NCBI RefSeq assembly: GCF_029589435.1
Contig: NZ_JARRAG010000004.1
Location: forward strand, 1-64,000
Origin: Paludisphaera mucosa
GTDB lineage: Bacteria; Planctomycetota; Planctomycetia; Isosphaerales; Isosphaeraceae
Reading direction: 5' to 3'
DNA length: 64,000 nt
The translations under genes were made by a program, and so were the position numbers. Each line of letters opens with the position of its first letter. Position 1 is the first letter of the stretch. Shown piece by piece: positions 45,650 through 53,896 of this stretch. The notes beneath the pieces were generated by a model that was not told where the DNA came from, searched no databases, and saw only the letters and a program-made list of their open reading frames with translations.

Positions 45650-46162
45650 GTGGCCCAGGAATCGGACGCTTCCAACGTGGTCTCGGTGGCGATCGGCCGG
45701 TGGGCGGTGGCCGCCTCGCCGTCGCGGCTGCGCACCTTGCTGGGCTCGTGCGTGGGGGTGGTCCTCCACGACCGTGCCGCTAAGCTGGGCGGGCTCGCGC
45801 ACGTCGTCCTGCCCGACTCGCGGGGGGCCGTCGAGCACCCGGGCAAGTACGCGGACACGGCCATCCCCGCGCTGATCGCCGAGCTGGAACAGGCGATGCG
45901 GGGCAAGGCGGCCGGCCGGCTGGTCGCCAAGCTGGCCGGCGGCGCCAGCATGTTCCAGGTCGGCGCGACGTCGACGACGGCCCCGGCCGCGAAGAATATC
46001 GGCCGGATGAATCAGGAGGCCGTCGAGGCGATCCTCGCCAGCCTTCGAATCCCGATCCTGGGCCGCGACCTGGGCGGCGACGGCGGTCGCAACCTGATGT
46101 TCGACCCCGCCAGCGGCCGGGTCCAGATCCGCAGCCCCGGCGGCGGCGAGCGCGAGATCTAG
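45650..46162 (+). CDS. cheD: Chemoreceptor glutamine deamidase CheD
   Basis: 170 residues from the GTG at 45650, preceded by GGAGG at 45636-45640; a TTG at 45626 overlapping the cheC TGA is the alternative. CheD core: LRTLLGSCVGVVLHDRAAKLGGLAHVVLP provides the catalytic Cys and His, followed by GGASMFQVG and GRMNQEAVEAILASLRIPILG. CheD converts specific receptor glutamines to glutamates and shuttles between receptors and CheC-CheY-P. Together with CheR, CheB and CheC it gives the operon a Bacillus/Thermotoga-like adaptation set. Confidence 0.92.
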   Translation: MAQESDASNVVSVAIGRWAVAASPSRLRTLLGSCVGVVLHDRAAKLGGLAHVVLPDSRGAVEHPGKYADTAIPALIAELEQAMRGKAAGRLVAKLAGGASMFQVGATSTTAPAAKNIGRMNQEAVEAILASLRIPILGRDLGGDGGRNLMFDPASGRVQIRSPGGGEREI

Positions 46163-46216
46163 GCCGGCGGTGGTAGACTGGAACGCGGGACTGGCCCGAG
46201 GCTTTGGAGGTCGTGG

Positions 46217-46585
46217 ATGAAACGGCTGCTGGTGGTGGATGACGCCCTGTTCATGCGGCGGCTGATCGGCACGGTCGCACGCGAGGCGGGCTGGGAGGTC
46301 GCGGGCGAGGCGGCCGACGGCTCGCAGGCGGTGGCCATGTATCCGGAGCTGCGCCCCGACCTCGTGACGATGGACCTGGTCATGCCCGTGATGGGGGGGC
46401 TCGAGGCCCTCAAGAAGATCCGCGAGCTGGATCCCGAGGCGAAGGTCGTCGTCATCACGGCCGTCGACCAGAAGCAGTCGGTGATGGACGCGATCCGCCT
46501 GGGCGCGATCGACTTCGTCGTGAAGCCGTTCGACCGGGCCCGCGTGACGGCCCTGCTCCGCAAGGCGGCCGTCGCCTCTTCGTGA
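46217..46585 (+). CDS. cheY: Chemotaxis response regulator CheY
   Basis: 122 residues, a single receiver domain. Acid pocket DDA at the N terminus (LLVVDDALFMRRL), phospho-acceptor Asp near residue 53 (DLVTMDLVMPVMGG), Thr in VVITAVD and Lys in FVVKPF are all present. There is no output domain. In other bacteria CheY-P acts on the flagellar switch or type IV pilus machinery; neither is encoded nearby, so the target is unknown. Confidence 0.94.
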   Translation: MKRLLVVDDALFMRRLIGTVAREAGWEVAGEAADGSQAVAMYPELRPDLVTMDLVMPVMGGLEALKKIRELDPEAKVVVITAVDQKQSVMDAIRLGAIDFVVKPFDRARVTALLRKAAVASS

Positions 46586-46622
46586 ACCGCCCGTTTGAAC
46601 GGCGGCAAGGACCGCGCCAGCC

Positions 46623-47714
46623 ATGTCCGATGATCGCCCCGACGACCCGTCCTCACGCCGCATCCGAGCCCTGGTCGTCGACGACTCCGCCCTGATGCGC
46701 CGGCTGCTCACGGACGTCCTCAACGGGTCGGGCCGGATCGAGGTCGTGGGCGTGGCGCGCGACGGCCGCGAGGCGGTCGCGCAGGTGGCGAAGCTCCAGC
46801 CCGACGTCGTCACGCTGGACATCGAGATGCCCGAGGTCTCCGGCCTCGACGCCCTGCCCGCCATCCTGGCCATCCGCGAAGTCCCCATCGTCATGGTCAG
46901 CGCCCTGACGCAGGAGGGGGCCGACGTGACCCTCAAGGCCCTGGAGCTGGGCGCGGTCGACTTCCACCCCAAGCCGACCCGGAACCAGCTGGCCGAGATG
47001 CGCGCCGAGGGCGAGCTGCTCGTCGCCAAGGTCCTCGGCGCCGCCCAGGGACGCGTGTTCCGTCCGCGGAAGTCCGCCCCGGCGTCCCCCCCGCGGTCGA
47101 CCCCGCCGTCCCTGGCGGGCGAGACGCTCGTCGGTTGCGTGGCGATCGGCATCTCCACGGGAGGCCCCCAGGCCCTCGCGCGGGTCATCCCCCTGCTCCG
47201 GCCGCCGACGCCGCCGATCCTGATCGTCCAGCACATGCCGGCCCAGTTCACCGGGGTGTTCGCCGACCGTCTCAACCGGACGTCGACCCTGGAAGTCAAG
47301 GAGGCTGCCGAGGGCGACCTGGCGACTCCCAACCGGGTCCTCGTCGCCCCCGGCGGACGTCATCTCACGCTGTCGGGCCGCCCTCCCCTCGCCCGCGCGG
47401 TGCTGTCCTCGCCCGAGGATCCTCCGGTCAGCGGCCACAGGCCGTCGGTCGACGTCCTCTTCCGCTCGGTCGCCCGCATGTACCACGGCGCGGCCGTCGG
47501 GATCCTGATGACCGGCATGGGTCGGGACGGAGTCGAGGGCTGCCGGGCCATCCTCGACGCGGGCGGCCTGACCCTGGGCCAGGACGAGGCCACGTCCGTC
47601 GTCTACGGCATGAACAAGGCCGCTTTCCTCGAAGGCGTCGTCAAGCATCAGTTCGGCCTCGACGACCTCCCCACGCTCCTCCATAGCCTCTCCTCGCGGG
47701 GCCACGGCGCGTAA
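46623..47714 (+). CDS. cheB: Chemoreceptor methylesterase/deamidase CheB
   Basis: 363 residues. A receiver at about 14-135 (LVVDDSALMRRLL; VVTLDIEMPEVSGLDALP) and a CheB methylesterase domain at about 165-355. The catalytic triad context is present: Ser in AIGISTGGPQAL, His in LIVQHMPAQFTGVFADRL, and Asp in GILMTGMGRDGVEGC. CheB removes methyl groups from receptors when phosphorylated by CheA. It ends the operon; the iteron array begins 42 bp later. Confidence 0.96.
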   Translation: MSDDRPDDPSSRRIRALVVDDSALMRRLLTDVLNGSGRIEVVGVARDGREAVAQVAKLQPDVVTLDIEMPEVSGLDALPAILAIREVPIVMVSALTQEGADVTLKALELGAVDFHPKPTRNQLAEMRAEGELLVAKVLGAAQGRVFRPRKSAPASPPRSTPPSLAGETLVGCVAIGISTGGPQALARVIPLLRPPTPPILIVQHMPAQFTGVFADRLNRTSTLEVKEAAEGDLATPNRVLVAPGGRHLTLSGRPPLARAVLSSPEDPPVSGHRPSVDVLFRSVARMYHGAAVGILMTGMGRDGVEGCRAILDAGGLTLGQDEATSVVYGMNKAAFLEGVVKHQFGLDDLPTLLHSLSSRGHGA

Positions 47715-47755
47715 CGCAGGACCGACCGAGGCCTACCATAGGCGGGCGGATCGAC

Positions 47756-47777
47756 CGATGGCCCGGGGAGGAATTTC
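47756..47777 (+). repeat. Outlying iteron copy
   Basis: CGATGGCCC followed by GGGGAGGAATTTC matches the iteron consensus in sequence, orientation and length. It lies 95 bp before the tandem array, out of its 22-bp phase. Confidence 0.8.
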
Positions 47778-47872
47778 CCCCGCCGCCGCCCCCCCCACGT
47801 GGCACGTCCGATCCAACCAGGCTCCTGGGCGAATCTGGCCACCTGCACTTCCGATCGATAGCCCAATTCGGG

Positions 47873-48004
47873 CGATATCCCGGGGAGGAACCGCCGATTA
47901 CACGGGGAGGAACCACCGATAGCCCGGGGAGGAACCACCGATTACGCGGGGAGGAACCACCGATAGCCCGGGGAGGAACCACCGATTACGCGGGGAGGAA
48001 GTTC
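47873..48004 (+). repeat. Six tandem 22-bp iterons
   Basis: Units start at 47873, 47895, 47917, 47939, 47961 and 47983 without spacers. All share the core CGGGGAGGAA; the five after the first alternate between prefix CGATTACRC and prefix CGATAGCCC. The first unit is CGATATCCC and the last ends in GTTC instead of CCAC. The head-to-tail phase (about two helical turns) is as expected for initiator binding. Confidence 0.9.
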
Positions 48005-48073
48005 TACGTAAACCGTTATGGCGTCGCACTCTTTTTTTTGCTAACAGTATAACCTAGTAACCATGTGAAACCT

Positions 48074-48102
48074 GCAACAACAAGCGGGGGCGGTGTTGTT
48101 GC
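48074..48102. promoter_or_regulatory. Hairpin/operator dyad before rep
   Basis: GCAACAACA (48074-48082) and TGTTGTTGC (48094-48102) form a perfect 9-bp inverted repeat with an 11-nt G-rich centre, ending 18 bp before the rep ATG. It could be a Rep autorepression site or a 5' leader hairpin that sequesters translation signals. Confidence 0.55.
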
Positions 48103-48120
48103 TCTCCTTGGGGGCTGGGG

Positions 48121-49590
48121 ATGGAACGACCTCAGGATGCAGAGGGCTTGCGAGCGACCCCGGAGTCGGTCCCGGACGAGCGGTTGTTCGGCAAGGACGA
48201 GATGAACCTGGCCGAATTTCCGATCACGCTCCTCGCCGATCGCAAGGACGTCAACCTGATCATCCGCGAGGTCCCGGTCCGCGACGAGTCGACGGGCCTG
48301 ATGATCCTCCGCAAGGTGACCGTGACCGGCTCCGACCTGTACGGCCTCCCCTCATCGCAGGACAACCTGATCCTCCTGGGCCTGATCTACCTGACGAAGC
48401 GGGCGAACAACTTCCGGGAGCGGCGGGTCGGGTTCAGCCGCAGCGAGGTGATCAAGGTGCTGGGCTGGGCCGACTCGGGCCAGTCGTACGCCCGGATCGA
48501 GCTGTCGCTCAAGCGCTGGGCGAACGTCTTCGTGCTCTACGAGAACGCCTGGTGGGACAAGCCCAGGCAGACGTATTCCTCGAAGGGCTTCGGGATCATC
48601 GACGACTTCGAGATCAACGACGGCTCGGCGTCCCGCCAGGCGACCCTGCTCAGGTCGAACATCGCCTGGAACGAGATCTTCTTCCAGAGCCTGGAGGCGG
48701 GGTTCGTCCGCACCATCGACCTGAAGCTGTTGCTGCGCCTGCGTCACCCCAGCTCGCAGCAGATGTACCGGTTCCTGGGCAAGCATTTCTACCACTCGCC
48801 TTCGCTCACGCTGGACTTGCGGACCTTCGCTTGCGAGCACGTCGGGCTTGACCGCGGCTACAAGGACAACGGCAAGCTCAAGGAGAAGCTCCAGCCGGCG
48901 ATCGACGAGCTGGAGCAGATCGGCTTCCTGGAGCCGATGGAGAAGGAGCGGCGGTACGCGAAGGTCGGCCCCAAGCAGTGGACCATCACCCTGAGGCGTC
49001 GGGCCGATTTGGAGCTGGTCGAGGAGACCCTCGACGCGGGGTCTCCCCTGGCCGGCCCGGAGCCGACCGAGCAGGAGAAGGGGCTCGTCGCCCGGGGCGT
49101 CACGGCGACGGTCGCCGCCGAGCTGGCGCTCAACCATCCGGCCGACAGCATCCAGGGCAAGATCGAGGTGTTCGACTGGCTGGTCGAGCGCCGGGACAAG
49201 CGAGTCTCGAAGAACCCCGCGGGCTACCTCGCGGAGTCCATCCGCAAGGACTACACGGCGCCCCGCGGCTTCGAGTCCGAGGCCCAGCGGCGCGAGCGGC
49301 TCGCGGCCCTCGACGAGCAGCGCCGCAAGGTCGAGGACGCCCGGCGACGGGTCGCCGAGGAACAGCGGGCGAAGGAGCAGGCGGACCAGGCCCGGATCCA
49401 GGGCCACTGGGCGAAGCTCTCCGAGGCCGAGCGAACTCGCCTGCAGGACGACGCCCTCGCTTCGCCCGGCCTCGCGTTCCTGGTCAAACGCTACCGTGCC
49501 CAGGCCGACCCCGAGCTGGCGGCCCGCACGCTCAAGATGATCCTCGACGGCCACATCCTCGGCTTGCTCGACGACCGGCCGAGGCGATGA
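48121..49590 (+). CDS. Replication initiator protein A (RPA family)
   Basis: 489 residues from the ATG at 48121. The N-terminal two-thirds (about 25-290) is an RPA-family plasmid initiator: MNLAEFPITLLADRKDVNLI, LPSSQDNLILLGLIYLTKRA, FSRSEVIKVLGWADSGQSYA, and SLKRWANVFVLYENAWWDKP, a tandem winged-helix type protein that binds iterons. Residues 395-440 form a charged coiled coil (EEQRAKEQADQARIQ) which may mediate dimerisation. It starts directly downstream of the iteron array. This identifies the replicon as plasmid-like. No partner primase or helicase gene adjoins it, so host factors would be needed. Confidence 0.92.
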   Translation: MERPQDAEGLRATPESVPDERLFGKDEMNLAEFPITLLADRKDVNLIIREVPVRDESTGLMILRKVTVTGSDLYGLPSSQDNLILLGLIYLTKRANNFRERRVGFSRSEVIKVLGWADSGQSYARIELSLKRWANVFVLYENAWWDKPRQTYSSKGFGIIDDFEINDGSASRQATLLRSNIAWNEIFFQSLEAGFVRTIDLKLLLRLRHPSSQQMYRFLGKHFYHSPSLTLDLRTFACEHVGLDRGYKDNGKLKEKLQPAIDELEQIGFLEPMEKERRYAKVGPKQWTITLRRRADLELVEETLDAGSPLAGPEPTEQEKGLVARGVTATVAAELALNHPADSIQGKIEVFDWLVERRDKRVSKNPAGYLAESIRKDYTAPRGFESEAQRRERLAALDEQRRKVEDARRRVAEEQRAKEQADQARIQGHWAKLSEAERTRLQDDALASPGLAFLVKRYRAQADPELAARTLKMILDGHILGLLDDRPRR

Positions 49591-49771
49591 TCCTCCTCCG
49601 CGAGCCATTCACGCCGAGGTCGCGTCGGGCGAATCGCCGCCGGGGCGGCTCGACGGGGGCATGGGATCAAAACATGACCTAGATTTGAGAGGGTTGATCC
49701 AGCGGTCGCCCCGCGATCGGACCACGTCTACTTGCGGTCGACGAAGACCCAGGCCCGGGCCCGGAGGCGCG

Positions 49772-50392
49772 ATGATCCATCTGCTCAGACGATTCGACTG
49801 GTTCGCGACGGCCGGGATCGCATGGGTCGTCGCGGTCTGCGCGGGGTTCATCCTCCTCGCGTCGTACACTTCGACGCCCGGCGCGGTCGGCGACCCGGCG
49901 GGACGATGGCCGGCGAGCAGCCGCGTCGTCCCCGAGCCGGGACGCGCCAATCTGGTGATGGCGGTGCACCCACTCTGCCCCTGCACGCGGGCCTCCATCG
50001 CCGAACTCAGCCGGATCGCGGCCCGTTGCGGGGACGCGGTCTCCGTGCACGTCCTGTTCCTCCGGCCGGACGGGGTCGACCAGGCCTGGGAAGAGTCGGA
50101 CCTCTGGACGGCCGCCGCCGCGATCCCGGGGACGCGGGTCCATGTCGACCGGGGGGGGCTGGACGCCGCCCGCTTCGGCGCGGCCACGTCCGGGCACGTC
50201 GTGCTCTACGACGCGAACGGGACCCTGCTCTACAGCGGCGGCATCACCGGGTCTCGAGGCCACGAGGGGGACAATCGGGGCCGCGAGGCGGTGATCTCGT
50301 TTCTGACCACGGGGCGGGCGCATCAGGACTGCGGGCCGGTCTTCGGCTGTCCCCTGACGGCCCCCCCCGCCGACTCTTCCGGGGACTCCTGA
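49772..50392 (+). CDS. RedB-like membrane-anchored thioredoxin-fold protein
   Basis: 206 residues from the ATG at 49772, with GGAGG five bases upstream. One N-terminal membrane anchor (WFATAGIAWVVAVCAGFILL). The extracytoplasmic part has a thioredoxin-like plan with an unusual CxC motif (VMAVHPLCPCTRASIAELSR), then VHVLFLRPDG, AAIPGTRVHVDRGGLDAARF and ATSGHVVLYDANGTLLYSGGI. A second Cys pair lies at the C terminus (CGPVFGCPL). The pattern matches proteins annotated RedB in Planctomycetes; the name and redox function come from recall of that family. The next gene starts 2 bp later, so the pair is almost certainly cotranslated. Confidence 0.78.
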   Translation: MIHLLRRFDWFATAGIAWVVAVCAGFILLASYTSTPGAVGDPAGRWPASSRVVPEPGRANLVMAVHPLCPCTRASIAELSRIAARCGDAVSVHVLFLRPDGVDQAWEESDLWTAAAAIPGTRVHVDRGGLDAARFGAATSGHVVLYDANGTLLYSGGITGSRGHEGDNRGREAVISFLTTGRAHQDCGPVFGCPLTAPPADSSGDS

Positions 50393-50393
50393 A

Positions 50394-52892
50394 GTGCAGC
50401 CAAGCGCTCCGCCCGCGACCTTGGGCCGAGAGCGGATCGATCAGCTGGCCGAATCCCTCTTCCGGGAGCATCGGATCGCGATCTTCCGCGAGGTCGACCG
50501 CCTGTTCGCGGCCCTCCTGACGTTCCAGTGGTTGGCCGGGATCGTCGTCGCGCTCCTGGTCTCGCCCCGCGCCTGGGCGGGGGCGGAGAGCCAGGTCCAT
50601 CCGCACGTCTGGGCCTCGGCCTTCCTGGGCGGGGCGATCGTGGCCATGCCGGTCGCGTTGACCCGCCTCCGGCCCGGGTGGGCCTCGACGCGCCACGTCG
50701 TCGCGGCGGCCCAGGCGCTGATGGGAGCCCTGCTGATCCACCTGTCCGGCGGCCGGATCGAGACCCACTTCCACATCTTCGGCTCGCTCGCCTTTTTGGC
50801 CTTCTACCGCGACTGGCGGGTGCTCCTGACGTTCTCGGTCGTGGTCGCCCTGGACCATTCCTTCCGCGGCGTGTTCTGGCCGTACTCGATCTACGGGGTC
50901 CTCACGGTGCAGCCCTGGCGATGGGTCGAGCATACCGGCTGGGTGGTCTTCGAGGACGTCTTCCTGATCCGCTCGTGCGTCCAGTGGGTGCGGGAGATGC
51001 ACGCCGTCGCCGAGCGCGAGGCGGAACTCGAAGTCACCCGCGACGGGATCGAGGTCGAGGTCCGGGAACGGACCGCCGAACTCCAGGAGGCCAACCGCAG
51101 CCTGGCCGAGGAGAACGCCGAGAGGGCCCGCGTCGGGGCGGACTTACGCCGGATGGCGTCGATCGTCGAGTCTTCCGACGAGATCATCATCTCGAAGGAC
51201 CTCGACGGCCTGATCACCAGCTGGAACAGGGGCGCCGAGCGCGTGCTGGGGTACACGGCGGACGAGGTGATCGGCCGCCACATCGCGATGCTGATGCCGC
51301 CCGACCTGGTCGACGACGTGCGGACGATCCTCGACCGCACCTGCCGGGACGAGCACCTCGACCACTACCAAACTCGCCGCCGCTGCAAGGACGGCACGGT
51401 CATCGACGTATCGCTGACGGTCTCGCCGATCCGCGACGTCGACGGCGCGATCGTCGGAGCCTCCAACGTCGGCCGCGACATCACCGAACAGAAGCGGGCC
51501 GAGGCGATGCTGGCGCACCAGGCCACGCACGACGGGCTGACCGGGCTCCCCAACCGCACCCTCCTGCTCCAGCACCTGGAGCGGTTCACCTCATCGCTCT
51601 GGGGGCAGGAGACGCGAGGGGCCCTGCTGCTGATCGACCTGGACCGGTTCAAGCAGATCAACGACACCTTCGGCCACGACTTCGGCGACGAGCTCCTCAA
51701 GCGGCTCAACCCCATCCTCGTCGGCGCCGTCCGGGTCGGGGACCTGGTCGCCCGGCTGGGGGGGGACGAGTTCGGCATCCTGCTGGAGGGCGTCGCGGCA
51801 TCGGAGGCCCTGGAAATCGCCGACCGGATCCTGGCCTCCCTGGCGACGCCGATCGTGGTGAAGGGGCAATTGCTCGACATCGGCGCCAGCATCGGGGTCG
51901 CCCTCTATCCGGACCATGGCGGCGACGCCGCATCGCTCATGCAACGGGCGGACGTCGCGATGTACGCGGCGAAGCGGAGGCGCGCCGGCAAGGTCGTCTA
52001 CACGCCGGGGCTGTCCGACTGCACGCCTCAACGCCTCGGCCTCGTCGCCGAGTTTCGCCGGGGGATCGAGGAGGGCCAACTCCGGCTCCACTATCAGCCG
52101 AAAGTCGACCTGGCGACGGGGGGAGCCGCCGGGGTCGAAGCCCTCGTCCGCTGGCAACACCCGCGCGAGGGCCTGATGCCGCCGGGGCGGTTCATCACCA
52201 TGGCCGAGGAGACGGGGTTGATCCGGCCGATGGGCCTTTGGACGCTCGAAGCGGCGATCCGCCAGAGTCGGGCTTGGCACGACGTCGGGCTCGACGCCGA
52301 CGTCGCGGTGAACCTCTCCGTCGACAACCTGCACGACGAAGGGCTCACGGAGACGCTCCGCAAGCTGCTGGAGACCGAGCAGGCGCAGCCCGGCTGGTTG
52401 ACCATCGAGGTCACCGAGACGGCCATGATGAAGCATCCCAAGCAGGCGAAACGAATCCTCGAATCCCTGCACGAGCTGGGCGTCCGGATCTCCATCGACG
52501 ATTTCGGCACCGGCTATTCCTCGCTCGCCTACCTGAAGGAACTGCCGGTGGACGAGGTCAAGGTGGACCGGTCCTTCGTCAAGGACATGTTGGTCGACGA
52601 CCGCGGCGCGTGCATCGTGCGGACGGTGATCGACCTCGGACACAACCTGGGCCTCAAGGTGGTGGCCGAAGGCGTCGAGGACCTGGCGAGCGCCGAGCGG
52701 CTCGCCGCCTGGGGATGCGACTCGGTCCAGGGCTTTGTCCTCAGCCGGCCAATGCCGAGCCCGGAAGCGACCACCTGGCTGGCCGCCCGGGAGACGCCCG
52801 CATCGGCGGCGTGCGGCCGCCGACACCTCCCGTCGCGACGGGAAGAGCCTTGCGTCGTCGCCTCGGGCCGACGTCGTGCCGGGAGCAAATGA
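50394..52892 (+). CDS. Membrane PAS-GGDEF-EAL cyclic-di-GMP enzyme
   Basis: 832 residues from the GTG at 50394. An N-terminal membrane sensor of several helices (about 37-180) is followed by a coiled coil, a PAS domain (about 245-370, SDEIIISKDLDGLITSWNRG), a GGDEF domain (about 375-540) and an EAL domain (about 555-810). The cyclase motif GGDEF is intact (RLGGDEFGILLEG), with the inhibitory I-site RVGD five residues before it. The phosphodiesterase signature EAL is intact (VEALVRWQHPREG), as is DDFGTGYSSLAYLKELPVDE. Both activities are therefore possible, with product inhibition of the cyclase. Translational pairing with the RedB-like protein suggests redox input. Confidence 0.93.
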   Translation: MQPSAPPATLGRERIDQLAESLFREHRIAIFREVDRLFAALLTFQWLAGIVVALLVSPRAWAGAESQVHPHVWASAFLGGAIVAMPVALTRLRPGWASTRHVVAAAQALMGALLIHLSGGRIETHFHIFGSLAFLAFYRDWRVLLTFSVVVALDHSFRGVFWPYSIYGVLTVQPWRWVEHTGWVVFEDVFLIRSCVQWVREMHAVAEREAELEVTRDGIEVEVRERTAELQEANRSLAEENAERARVGADLRRMASIVESSDEIIISKDLDGLITSWNRGAERVLGYTADEVIGRHIAMLMPPDLVDDVRTILDRTCRDEHLDHYQTRRRCKDGTVIDVSLTVSPIRDVDGAIVGASNVGRDITEQKRAEAMLAHQATHDGLTGLPNRTLLLQHLERFTSSLWGQETRGALLLIDLDRFKQINDTFGHDFGDELLKRLNPILVGAVRVGDLVARLGGDEFGILLEGVAASEALEIADRILASLATPIVVKGQLLDIGASIGVALYPDHGGDAASLMQRADVAMYAAKRRRAGKVVYTPGLSDCTPQRLGLVAEFRRGIEEGQLRLHYQPKVDLATGGAAGVEALVRWQHPREGLMPPGRFITMAEETGLIRPMGLWTLEAAIRQSRAWHDVGLDADVAVNLSVDNLHDEGLTETLRKLLETEQAQPGWLTIEVTETAMMKHPKQAKRILESLHELGVRISIDDFGTGYSSLAYLKELPVDEVKVDRSFVKDMLVDDRGACIVRTVIDLGHNLGLKVVAEGVEDLASAERLAAWGCDSVQGFVLSRPMPSPEATTWLAARETPASAACGRRHLPSRREEPCVVASGRRRAGSK

Positions 52893-53221
52893 AGGCGCTC
52901 GGCTCTTCGATGCCTTTCGGACGGTGCCCCCCAGGGAAGCGGAATCGCTCGATCGGATCGGTGATCGCAAGCCCGAGCGATCGACCTTCTCCCACGGAGG
53001 GGCGAAGGACGGTCCGCACGGCTCTCGTGCTGGGATTCGGATGGAGCCGTTCGAAGTCACGGCCCGTCGCCGGAGTCGAATGCGGCGCACCGGAATCCCC
53101 ATTCCTTGTGCTGAAGGTGGTACTCGGCGTCCCTCGCCGGAGGATCAAAAGATTGTTTGATCTTCGAAGATCATCTGATAAACTCCGACGATCGCAGGAA
53201 CCCTCCCCAGGACCCACCTTG
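52893..53221. other. Intergenic region containing GntR-gene promoter
   Basis: 329 bp between the cyclic-di-GMP gene and the GntR gene. Apart from the promoter and palindrome at 53153-53181 nothing is recognised; no terminator hairpin was seen after 52892. Confidence 0.4.
53153..53181 (+). promoter_or_regulatory. Promoter with palindromic operator filling the spacer
   Basis: A -35 element TTGTTT (53153-53158) and -10 TGATAA (53176-53181) are separated by 17 bp, and a perfect 16-bp palindrome TGATCTTCGAAGATCA (53158-53173) occupies the spacer. It ends 48 bp before the GntR ATG. Autorepression of the operon by the GntR protein is the simplest reading. Confidence 0.7.
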
Positions 53222-53896
53222 ATGAACACCGCGCCTCGGATCAAGCTTCGGGACGTCGTGGCCGGTCGGCTCAAGTCGTACATCGTCGACGGCGACCTCA
53301 GGCCGGGGGATCGCCTGCCCACCGAGGCCGACCTGGCGAAGCGGTTCGGGGTCAGCCGGCTGAGCCTCCGCGAGGCGACGAAGTCGCTGGAGTTCCTGGG
53401 CATCCTGGAGGCCCGGCCGGGTCGCGGCCTGAGCGTCGGCCAGGTGGACATGGACCGCGTGACGGAGTACCTCGGCTTCCACCCGGCCCTGCACGACGTC
53501 GCGCCCGAGGTGCTCATCGACACCCGGGTGATCCTGGAGGCCGGGGTGCTGCCCCACGTCGCGCGGCGGATGGAGCGGAACCCCTTGCTCTACGAGTCGC
53601 TCGCCGAGACCAATTCACGACTCGGACGGGTCGAGGATATCGCGGAAGGCGTCGTGCTCGACCGGGCCTTCCACCACCAGTTGATCGCCGCCTCCGGGCT
53701 GTCGCCGTTGATGGCCTTCGGGGACCTGCTCGCGGTGTTCTTCCGGCGCTTCGGCAAGCACCTTGACGTGGCCGCCGCGGTGCGCGGGCATCAGGTCGTC
53801 CTCGACGCCCTGAAGTCGGGCGACCTCGCCGAGGCCGACCGCGAGATCCGGGTCCACATCGAGTTCTATCGCACCCTGCTGGAGACCCCCTCATGA
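53222..53896 (+). CDS. GntR/FadR-type transcriptional regulator (FCD domain)
   Basis: 224 residues from the ATG at 53222. A winged HTH at about 10-75 (LRPGDRLPTEADLAKRFGVS, then LREATKSLEFLGILEARPGR) and an FCD ligand-binding domain at about 90-215, with DTRVILEAGVLPHVARRM, VLDRAFHHQLIAASG and VVLDALKSGDLAEADREIRVH supplying the usual metal/ligand-site histidines and acids. FCD regulators sense small carboxylates or sugar acids. Its stop overlaps the next gene start (ATGA), so regulator and dihaem protein are coupled, and its promoter carries a matching palindrome. Confidence 0.93.
   Translation: MNTAPRIKLRDVVAGRLKSYIVDGDLRPGDRLPTEADLAKRFGVSRLSLREATKSLEFLGILEARPGRGLSVGQVDMDRVTEYLGFHPALHDVAPEVLIDTRVILEAGVLPHVARRMERNPLLYESLAETNSRLGRVEDIAEGVVLDRAFHHQLIAASGLSPLMAFGDLLAVFFRRFGKHLDVAAAVRGHQVVLDALKSGDLAEADREIRVHIEFYRTLLETPS

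Larger units (their letters stand above)
47756..48120. other. Iteron-type replication origin
   Basis: Between cheB and the rep gene lie a lone iteron (47756-47777), six tandem 22-bp iterons (47873-48004), an AT-rich stretch with TTTTTTTT and TATAACCTAGTAA (48005-48075) suited to DNA unwinding, and a GCAACAACA/TGTTGTTGC dyad immediately before the initiator gene. This is the classic order of an iteron-regulated plasmid origin. No DnaA box was recognised. Function is inferred from layout and the neighbouring RPA-family initiator. Confidence 0.8.

Noticed and set aside
47873-48004. CRISPR array
   Set aside because: The 22-bp repeats are contiguous with no unique spacers and no cas genes are nearby; position before a rep gene identifies iterons.
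50528-53221. In-frame upstream extension of the GntR regulator to over 1100 residues
   Set aside because: The extension is an out-of-frame reading of the cyclic-di-GMP gene. The real start at 53222 follows a promoter and opens directly into the winged HTH.
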